Positions 57,707 to 64,000 of a stretch of 64,000 bases of DNA are shown here, piece after piece. Source of the stretch: Pseudomonadota bacterium (GTDB lineage Bacteria > Pseudomonadota > Gammaproteobacteria > Legionellales > Legionellaceae). Under the pieces are notes generated by a model. It was given only the letters and a program-made list of their open reading frames with translations. It was not told where the DNA came from and searched no databases. The stretch lies in contig JAGVJN010000042.1 in NCBI GenBank assembly GCA_020051095.1, positions 124,001 to 188,000 of the forward strand, in the 5' to 3' direction. The translations under genes were made by a program, and so were the position numbers. Within the stretch, counting starts at the first letter, position 1, and every line of letters starts with the position of its first letter.

Positions 57707-58699
57707 ATGGATAAGGCAAGTCCTCTATTTAGACCTGAAGCGGTTCACCACCAGGTGAACCGTCATTTAGGAACAGCACGAATTAATGTCCCGATGAGTT
57801 ATCGTATTGCTGCATGGGGAACATTGTTCATTCTCATCATGCTATGTATTTTTGTATGCTTTGCACAAATGTCTGAAAAAACGATCGTCCGCGGCTATTT
57901 AGATTCAAAATTTGGCATCATACCGGTTGAGTCAAAGCACCCCGGATTAGTGATGCGTGTTGCTGTTAAAGAAGGCGATGTCGTTCATAAAGACGAACTT
58001 CTATTTGTACTCACCAATCCGATGACCGAACAAACCAATCAACAGATTAAAAATCTAGAACAACGCATTGATAACTTAAAACGGGAATGCCTGCTAAAGA
58101 AGATGCATCTTCAAGCGTTGGAAAAGTTAGTCAAACAACATTTTGTCGCCACATCGACAATCATTGAATCAGAAACCGCGTTGCTTGAAGTCAACAATCA
58201 ACTCAAGCAAGCCGAATTTGAGTTGCTTAACTTCAATGAAAATCAACATCAACTCATCACCGCTCCCATTGATGGCATCATCACCAATATTTTTTATCAC
58301 CCAGGACAAAGCATTCAACCATCGAAACCATTGGTGCAAATAATCCCCAGATCGGTAGATTTGATTGCCAGATTATATATTCCCGCAAGGGAAATTGGTT
58401 TTGTTAAACCGGGCCAAACAATCCTATTAACCTATGATGCTTATCCTTCCCAGCGATTTGGTTTCTACCAAGCAACTATCAAAGAAATCAATCAAACCAT
58501 TCTAACAGATACTCAAGAAGACAAGCCCATTAAGATTGGGGAACCTTATTATAAAATCATGGCCGAACTTAACATCCCCTATGTCAATGTCTCTGGGGAG
58601 AAAGCCAGTTTGAGTCATGGAATGACGCTCACAGCCACCATAAGCGGGGAAAAAAGAAAAATATGGCAGTGGATAGCAGACCCCCTCCATCGCCTATAA
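57707..58699 (+). CDS. HlyD/CvaA-type membrane fusion protein
   Basis: A 330-residue adaptor: a cytoplasmic N-terminus, one membrane helix (GTLFILIMLCIFVCFAQ, about 44-60), a lipoyl half (GLVMRVAVKEGDVVHKDELL), a coiled hairpin (about 105-175), a second lipoyl half (APIDGIITNIFYHPGQS) and a beta barrel. It bridges the C39 exporter to a TolC protein. It is 17 bases after the HEAT-repeat gene. Confidence 0.9.
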   Translation: MDKASPLFRPEAVHHQVNRHLGTARINVPMSYRIAAWGTLFILIMLCIFVCFAQMSEKTIVRGYLDSKFGIIPVESKHPGLVMRVAVKEGDVVHKDELLFVLTNPMTEQTNQQIKNLEQRIDNLKRECLLKKMHLQALEKLVKQHFVATSTIIESETALLEVNNQLKQAEFELLNFNENQHQLITAPIDGIITNIFYHPGQSIQPSKPLVQIIPRSVDLIARLYIPAREIGFVKPGQTILLTYDAYPSQRFGFYQATIKEINQTILTDTQEDKPIKIGEPYYKIMAELNIPYVNVSGEKASLSHGMTLTATISGEKRKIWQWIADPLHRL

Positions 58700-58710
58700 A
58701 AAACCATTTT

Positions 58711-58810
58711 CATTTTCCCTTCTCCCCAGGCATGGGGAGAAGGTGCCCGAAGGGCGGATGAGGGGTTTTTGAATCGAAGGGACTATTTTGATTTGAAGTA
58801 TGAGGGGTTG
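58711..58810. repeat. REP-like palindromic element in the RiPP operon
   Basis: CCTTCTCCCC-AGGCAT-GGGGAGAAGG (58718-58743) is followed by GCCC-GAA-GGGC (58745-58755), GATGAGGGG and TTGAATCGAAG. The same phrases occur in the element at 30188-30298. It lies between the adaptor and exporter genes and may act as a processing hairpin. Confidence 0.7.
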
Positions 58811-58848
58811 TTGATTGGATGTGTCGCACATTATTAGGAAGCCATAAC

Positions 58849-60933
58849 ATGACAACGTTAGCAAGAAGCCTTTTTACCATGAACAAACAGAAACTGCCGG
58901 TCATTAAGCAAGTGCAGTTTGCTGAATGCGGCCATGCTTGCGTCGCGATGATTAGCAATTATCATGGACATCAAATTGATTTATTATCCTTAAGGGCCAT
59001 ACAGTCTCCTTCGATGAACGGCACAACCATGCTCGACATCGCCCAGCTGTTAGTAAAATTAGGCTTTTCGACAAGGGCTATTCAGGTGAATGTCGATGAA
59101 CTTAAACTAGTCCAATGCCCCGCGATTTTGCACTGGAACATGAACCATTTTGTTGTGCTGAAATCAGTTCACCAACACCATATCATCATTCATGACCCTG
59201 CCGTGGGTGAGCGAAAAGTATCTTGGCAAGAATTTTCAACAGCCTTTACAGGCATCGCACTTGAAATCGACAAAGCTGATGAGTTTTCTACTATACATGC
59301 TCAAAAAAAGCTAAAGTTGATAGACTTGTATAAAGGAATTCATGGGCTAAAAAATAGTCTATTGGTATTACTCATGCTATCGCTAGCCATCGAAGTTTTC
59401 ACCTTAACCAATCCTTTGTTTATCCAATATATGACCGACAATGTTGCTCAAATGAATGGCATTAATAACTTAGTTGCCGTGGTGGCAGGGTTTATTATTT
59501 TAACCCTTTCCCATCTGCTAACCGAGTTTAGTCGCAGCCATTTTGTGGTGTATTTAACCAATCGAATGAATGAGTATTTTTCTTCCGGTGTCATGCACCA
59601 TTTATTGAAAATTCCCTTCACCTATTTTGAGCGTCGACACAAAGGCGATATTTTATCGAGATTTCATGCTATCAATGAGATCCAAAGCAAATTAACAACC
59701 GAATCTATCAATACGTGTCTCGACGGCTTAGTGATCATTTTTTCCTTAATGATCATGATGATTTACAGCTTCAAACTAACGCTGATTGTTATGGTTGCAT
59801 TGGCGCTGTATATCGCTCTTCGAATAATCGCTTTCAAACACCATAAAACACAAACGGAGCGCTCGATCGTTGAGCATGCCAATGTGCATTCAAAATTTTT
59901 AGAAATCATTCAAAACATAATGGCTATAAAGCTTTATGCCAAAGAACACACCCTGTTTCAAAGTTGGAAAAATTATTGGATAGAAGCGATGAATGCAGAT
60001 ATTAAAATCTCGCGGGTTAATATTTTATACAACACTGCCAACCTGTTTATTTTTAATATGGAACACTTGCTAGTCATGACCGTGGGCGCAATCATGGTCA
60101 TCCATCATCAGTTTTCCGTTGGTATGTTGATGGCCTATCTGGCTTATCGCCAAAATCTGGTTAATAAATCCTCTTCCTTAATTCAAAAAATTGCCGATTT
60201 TCAATTGCTTTCGGTGCAACTGGAGCGAGTTGCTGATATTTTAATGCAACCCATTGAAGAGGACGCTGCTTCTCGTTTCATGGATAAGCCCATCTTGGGT
60301 GATTTAAAACTGCAGCATGTAAGCTATCGTTACCATCAAAACGAAACCCGGCTATTAAACGATATTTCCCTTCATATAAAGCCCGGTGAAAAGGTTGTTC
60401 TCACTGGTCCCTCTGGGGTAGGAAAAACAACGTTGTTAAAAATCATGTTGGGTCTAATGCCCCCTTGTCAGGGTGACATATATTTAGATGATATCCCGCT
60501 TAAACACGTTGGCATTTCAAAATACCGTAGTTTATGCGCAAGCGTGATGCAAGATGACACGCTCATTAGTGGGTCCATATTAGATAATATTACCTTCCTA
60601 GCAGCTAAAATCGACATTGAAAAAGTATATCAGGTAGCAAAGATAGCTCAAATTCATGACAATATTATCAAAATGCCAATGGGTTATGAAACGCTCATTG
60701 GTGATATGGGAAGCACCCTTTCTGGGGGGCAAAAACAAAGAATATTGATTGCGCGGGCCTTATATAAAGACCCTAAAATTCTTTTTCTCGATGAAGCGAC
60801 CAGCCATCTCGATGTCGAAACTGAAATAAAGATCAATCACGCTTTAAAACAATTAAACATGACTCAAATTAGTATCGCCCATCGTCAAGAGTCCATTAAG
60901 ATGGCAGATAGGATCATTGAAATAACGCATTGA
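58849..60933 (+). CDS. C39-peptidase ABC exporter (PCAT) of the RiPP
   Basis: A 694-residue protein from ATG 58849 (AGGAAG eight bases upstream; ATG 58819 rejected). The N-terminal C39 peptidase has Cys27 in ECGHACVAMI, His100 in NHFVVL and Asp116 in HDPA, so it should cut after Gly-Gly. Six membrane helices follow (about 160-430), then the ATPase: Walker A GPSGVGKTT, signature LSGGQ, Walker B ILFLDEATSHLD, switch His in IAHR. It removes the leader and exports the core. This is the last gene of the operon. Confidence 0.93.
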   Translation: MTTLARSLFTMNKQKLPVIKQVQFAECGHACVAMISNYHGHQIDLLSLRAIQSPSMNGTTMLDIAQLLVKLGFSTRAIQVNVDELKLVQCPAILHWNMNHFVVLKSVHQHHIIIHDPAVGERKVSWQEFSTAFTGIALEIDKADEFSTIHAQKKLKLIDLYKGIHGLKNSLLVLLMLSLAIEVFTLTNPLFIQYMTDNVAQMNGINNLVAVVAGFIILTLSHLLTEFSRSHFVVYLTNRMNEYFSSGVMHHLLKIPFTYFERRHKGDILSRFHAINEIQSKLTTESINTCLDGLVIIFSLMIMMIYSFKLTLIVMVALALYIALRIIAFKHHKTQTERSIVEHANVHSKFLEIIQNIMAIKLYAKEHTLFQSWKNYWIEAMNADIKISRVNILYNTANLFIFNMEHLLVMTVGAIMVIHHQFSVGMLMAYLAYRQNLVNKSSSLIQKIADFQLLSVQLERVADILMQPIEEDAASRFMDKPILGDLKLQHVSYRYHQNETRLLNDISLHIKPGEKVVLTGPSGVGKTTLLKIMLGLMPPCQGDIYLDDIPLKHVGISKYRSLCASVMQDDTLISGSILDNITFLAAKIDIEKVYQVAKIAQIHDNIIKMPMGYETLIGDMGSTLSGGQKQRILIARALYKDPKILFLDEATSHLDVETEIKINHALKQLNMTQISIAHRQESIKMADRIIEITH

Positions 60934-60941
60934 CGGCCTAG

Positions 60942-61661
60942 CTAAGCTTTATGAGAAAACGACCTTTCCTCCTCTTTTACCTGTTTGCATGGTAAGCGCT
61001 GTTGGATTTCTTTGAATGCACTTTGAGCAAGAAGGCTACATTCTTCTTTTCCTTTTTCAGGAGATAAGGCCTTCGTATTGGTCAACCACAAATCGGCGCA
61101 ATTAGATGTGTTTGCCACATAGGAGAAAAATCCTGGGCCAACTTTCGTAGACTCTAATTGCCGAATGAATTCTGGTGTTCGGTTCCCTCTGTCCCCTTTT
61201 GTGTCCCGATTAATTCTCTGTTGTACCATATCGAAATACATGGAAGGGGCGACGTAAATGTTAAATTTATTGATCTCTTTGACCATTTGTGCAATTTTCA
61301 GAGCATATATTCCTTCAATGATGAAGATATCCGTTCCCGTCGGATCGACTAATACTGTTCCAATTGACTGCTGGGTTTTGAAGCTATATTGAGGTTGCGA
61401 AATAGTCTTACCACCAGCCAAATCTTTCAGATCATCGCGTAATTTCCCAAGTTGCAATGAATCGGGGGCATCAAAATTTGTTATTTTGGAATATTCTTCG
61501 ACGGATAGCTTATCGGGTCGTTCCTTGTAATAATTATCCATCGACAGCGCTTTCACCACAAAGCCGCTTCCTTCCAATAAGATACCTAATTGTTCCGTTA
61601 TCTCCGATTTGCCTATCCCTGAACCACCACCAATAAAAATAAATAACATGGTTACCTGCAT
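60942..61661 (-). CDS. uridine kinase-like P-loop kinase
   Basis: A 239-residue protein: Walker A GGGSGIGKSEIT, SMDNYYKERPDKLS, NFDAPDSLQLGKL and FIIEGIYAL match the order in uridine kinase/phosphoribulokinase proteins. The usual Udk length is about 210, and here a Lys/Glu-rich tail is added. The substrate is probably a nucleoside but unproven. It converges on the exporter gene with eight bases between. Confidence 0.75.
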   Translation of the reverse strand: MQVTMLFIFIGGGSGIGKSEITEQLGILLEGSGFVVKALSMDNYYKERPDKLSVEEYSKITNFDAPDSLQLGKLRDDLKDLAGGKTISQPQYSFKTQQSIGTVLVDPTGTDIFIIEGIYALKIAQMVKEINKFNIYVAPSMYFDMVQQRINRDTKGDRGNRTPEFIRQLESTKVGPGFFSYVANTSNCADLWLTNTKALSPEKGKEECSLLAQSAFKEIQQRLPCKQVKEEERSFSHKA

Positions 61662-61780
61662 TCAATTAAATTCAGCTGCGCATAATACCAGAATGTCTAC
61701 AATTGGGTCAATGTATGCTTTTTGCATCCATGCTCAGCCATCAACATAGTCGGATGGGCGCCAGTGATTATTCGATGTAT

Positions 61781-61853
61781 ACAGGACTTCAAAATAACAT
61801 CCCTCAATTTCCCCTCTCCCCGGAAACAGGGAGAGGGTGCCGGAAGTGCTTAG
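61781..61853. repeat. partial copy of the 30188 MITE-like family
   Basis: ACAGGACTTCAAAATAAC matches the terminal repeat at 30188 with one or two changes, then CCCTCTCCC...GGGAGAGGG (61812-61837) and TGCCGGAAG. The right end is missing. It lies inside the longest possible upstream reading of ansA and argues against that start. Confidence 0.65.
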
Positions 61854-61962
61854 GAAAACCCCAAGGTCGAGGCAAAAAAATATTTTTAACGGATTGGACA
61901 TTGTGTTTGGCAGGCGAACGCATGTTATACTAATGCATACTCACCTTGATAACCCAAAGGTT

Positions 61963-62976
61963 ATGGACAAATCCATCCTAATTATTAACACCGGCGGCAC
62001 CATTAGTAGTATACAAACCGAAACGGGGTATCAACCTCAACCTGGCTATGTGGCTCAAGCATTATCGAATATGTCCTCTTTGCGCCATGAATCCATGCCT
62101 CGTTTTGATATTTATGAATACAGTCCATTGCTTGACTCCTCGAATATGACCGTCAATGAATGGAATAAAATTGGCGAAGATATTGCGAACAACTATGATA
62201 AATATGACGGCTTTGTCGTCCTACATGGCACCGATACCATGGCCTACACCGCTTCAGCTTTGTCATTTATGCTTGAAAATCTATCAAAACCGGTCATTAT
62301 TACCGGATCGCAAATACCATTATCAGAAGTTCGCAATGATGCGCGAGATAATATATTGACCTCGCTCTATCTATGTGCCCATCACCCAATACCGGAAGTA
62401 TGCATCTATTTTAATCAGCGGCTGCTCCGAGGGAACCGTGCTCAGAAAATGAGCGCCCAACGTTTTGATGCCTTTGACTCACCCAATTATCCGCACCTTG
62501 CTAATATCGGCATTGATGTGCTTATTAAACAATCCATGATTTTGCCCGAAAGAAAAAATGCATTTCACTTGACCACCATTAAGCCCCATTTTATCGCTAA
62601 TTTTCGGATATTCCCTGGCTTTAGCACCCAAGTACTCGAATATTTATTGCAACAACCCATTGAAGGCCTCATATTAGAAACGTATGGTGCAGGCAATGCG
62701 CAAAATAACAATAAACAATTTTTACAGAGTCTAAAAAAGGCGTGTGATAAGGGCATTATTATCATTAATTGCACCCAATGCCCTGCGGGCTATGTCGCGA
62801 TGGATCAATATGCGACTGGTCATGGACTAAAACAAGCCGGTTTAGTTTCTGGCCATGATATGACACCCGAAGCTGCACATTGTAAGCTATTATATCTACT
62901 AAGCCTTTCATTGGATAAGCAAGCAATCAAACGTGCCATTGAAAAGAATTTGGTGGGAGAGTTGACGCTTCACTAA
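61963..62976 (+). CDS. ansA: L-asparaginase, type I (cytoplasmic)
   Basis: A 337-residue protein from MDKSILIINTGGTIS, matching the length and N-terminus of E. coli AnsA. It has the first active-site Thr in NTGGTISS and the second in VVLHGTDTMAYTASALSF. It hydrolyses asparagine to aspartate. In-frame ATGs at 61933 and 61837 would add non-homologous residues. AAAGG just upstream is close to the start. Confidence 0.95.
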   Translation: MDKSILIINTGGTISSIQTETGYQPQPGYVAQALSNMSSLRHESMPRFDIYEYSPLLDSSNMTVNEWNKIGEDIANNYDKYDGFVVLHGTDTMAYTASALSFMLENLSKPVIITGSQIPLSEVRNDARDNILTSLYLCAHHPIPEVCIYFNQRLLRGNRAQKMSAQRFDAFDSPNYPHLANIGIDVLIKQSMILPERKNAFHLTTIKPHFIANFRIFPGFSTQVLEYLLQQPIEGLILETYGAGNAQNNNKQFLQSLKKACDKGIIIINCTQCPAGYVAMDQYATGHGLKQAGLVSGHDMTPEAAHCKLLYLLSLSLDKQAIKRAIEKNLVGELTLH

Positions 62977-63021
62977 CATACCTAGAAAATATGCGAGGTG
63001 TTTTCATGGGACACAATAAAA

Positions 63022-63147
63022 TGTGGATAACTTTTACATAAATTTATTTTTAGCATATTGACTTTTTTTAACTATTTGAAAATTAAGCTTTTTTTAGAAA
63101 TCAAGTCTTTTTGTAATACCCGTGCTTGTGGATAACTTTGTGTATAG
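63022..63147. other. AT-rich stretch with DnaA-box matches
   Basis: TGTGGATAA at 63022-63030 and at 63127-63135 are exact inverse matches to the DnaA box TTATCCACA. TGTGTATAG at 63139-63147 differs by one base from TTATACACA inverted. The DNA between is T-rich. No dnaA, gidA or parA gene is in view. Confidence 0.4.
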
Positions 63148-63246
63148 AAATTTCTGTAGTTAAAACAACATAGTTACATTGTATAACAGATCGACAGGCA
63201 AAATTTGGGCCAACGTATGAAATAGCGTTATTAATTTGGGAGTAGT

Positions 63247-64000
63247 ATGTTAAAAAATATCGAAACATTATGGCTAACTGAACTCAATTTAATTCAATTC
63301 AATGATGTTAAAATGTTATTAAACATTTGTGAAAAGTATGATGGCGGTGGTCCAATAATATACCCAAATTCATTAGTCCAAACCCGCTTACCAGCGATGA
63401 ACGGTTTGATCTACTACCAGCATCGGCTTATTGCCTTTGTCAGTACCTATTTTTTTTATAAAACGGCCTGCGAATGCAGCTTATTTGTTTCGCCGGAGTA
63501 TCGTAAGCGAGGGATTGCCAAAATTTTATTGCAACCGTTGATTTCCCTCTTAAAATCCCAAAACATGGAATCGATTTACTTTAGCGCGAGCCAATCTTTT
63601 TCAGTAGAAAATTATCCTCAGTTGCACTTTCATTCATGCGAATATCGTCTCACCCGACCAATAGATAAATCAATTAAAAAATCAACTGCTCGTCTTCATT
63701 TCCGCACGGCGGCCTTTGATGATATCGAATCATTATGCAACCTCGATCATGCTTGCTTTCATAATTATGATATCGATACCATGGCACTTCGTTTTCAAGA
63801 ATTAATTCAAAGCCCCTACTACCATGTGCTGATAGGCGAAAAAGAGGGTAAATTAATTGCAAAAGCCCATATCCAATGGCAACAAGACCAGGCTATCTTT
63901 TCAGACATTGCTGTATTCCCAGAATATCAACGCCATGGGTATGGGAGTGAAATTGTTCATGCTTGTCTCATTGAAAGTCAACATCGCGCCTTTAAGCAAG
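63247..64000 (+). CDS. double-GNAT acetyltransferase, 3'-truncated by window edge
   Basis: An ATG with GGGAG eight bases upstream opens a frame that runs to the window end, at least 251 residues. The first GNAT module has SLFVSPEYRKRGIAKILLQPL, and the second DIAVFPEYQRHGYGSEIVHACL; both show the acetyl-CoA pyrophosphate loop R/Q-x-x-G-x-G/A. The acceptor is unknown. Confidence 0.85.
   Translation, partial: MLKNIETLWLTELNLIQFNDVKMLLNICEKYDGGGPIIYPNSLVQTRLPAMNGLIYYQHRLIAFVSTYFFYKTACECSLFVSPEYRKRGIAKILLQPLISLLKSQNMESIYFSASQSFSVENYPQLHFHSCEYRLTRPIDKSIKKSTARLHFRTAAFDDIESLCNLDHACFHNYDIDTMALRFQELIQSPYYHVLIGEKEGKLIAKAHIQWQQDQAIFSDIAVFPEYQRHGYGSEIVHACLIESQHRAFKQ

Noticed and set aside
55023-60933. 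Lanthipeptide, lasso peptide, thiopeptide or sactipeptide cluster
   Set aside because: No LanM/LanB, asparagine-synthetase-like, YcaO or radical SAM gene is present; the only maturase is ATP-grasp.
61837-61962. Longer N-terminus of ansA
   Set aside because: The extension runs through a palindromic repeat and is absent from AnsA proteins.
1-64000. CRISPR arrays, rRNA, tRNA or intact insertion sequences
   Set aside because: No regular spaced repeats, rRNA or cloverleaf sequences, and no transposase genes were seen by eye.

Overview
The window looks like chromosomal DNA of an AT-rich gammaproteobacterium of the order Legionellales (Legionella/Coxiella relatives). Most genes are ordinary gammaproteobacterial housekeeping genes in familiar orders: rppH-ptsP-TSUP-lgt-thyA, ygfB-pepP-ubiH-ubiI-like with divergent zapA, and guaC beside an AzgA-type permease. 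Scattered between them are large lineage-restricted proteins of the kind Legionellales export as type IV effectors. No rRNA, tRNA or CRISPR array was seen. The taxonomic placement is inferred from gene content, not from a marker gene.

Layout. 1-4.2 kb: a 5'-truncated SecA-like helicase protein, then an MCE lipid-transport operon (permease, MCE protein, auxiliary lipoprotein) with no ATPase gene. 4.2-14.8 kb: mostly minus-strand housekeeping genes (map, an unknown 544-residue protein, yciA, tex, a CDP-alcohol phosphatidyltransferase, azgA-like, guaC, a PIN-PhoH protein, psd). 14.8-19.5 kb: two accessory proteins, one with kinase-like motifs and one resembling Legionella zinc phospholipases C, separated by a 570-base gene-poor stretch. 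19.8-26 kb: two TSUP permeases and the rppH-ptsP-TSUP-lgt-thyA run. 26-30 kb: an OprB-like porin, an FMN glutamate-synthase-like protein ending inside a small inverted-repeat element, and queC. 30.3-35 kb: ubiquinone hydroxylases, pepP, ygfB and zapA. 35-37.7 kb: a large unknown protein. 37.8-42.3 kb: valine/propionate catabolism genes (mmsA, mmsB, acs-like). 42.3-47.2 kb: a FIST sensor / histidine kinase / REC-PAS-GGDEF-EAL operon. 48-52.6 kb: a MacAB-TolC-like efflux operon with MacB split in two. 52.8-53.7 kb: hslO.

The most interesting region is 53.7-60.9 kb. It reads as a complete, apparently undescribed RiPP (graspetide-type) gene cluster: an S24-type repressor lacking the catalytic Lys; a divergent promoter carrying two copies of a TATCC...GGATA operator; a SulA-like protein; two paralogous double-glycine precursor peptides; a MvdD-like ATP-grasp ligase; an exported HEAT-repeat protein; a CvaA/HlyD-type adaptor; and a C39-peptidase ABC exporter. 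The two precursors share a leader ending in SGG, a Thr/Ser-rich then Asp-rich core, and a terminal NWD. The likely path is: repressor relief, precursor synthesis, ATP-grasp cyclisation through side-chain esters or amides, cleavage after Gly-Gly, and export through a TolC partner such as the one encoded 2-3 kb upstream.

61-64 kb: a uridine-kinase-like gene, ansA, an AT-rich intergenic stretch with DnaA-box matches, and a truncated double-GNAT protein. Several short palindromic elements (about 110-170 bases, some with long terminal inverted repeats) are dispersed through the window.
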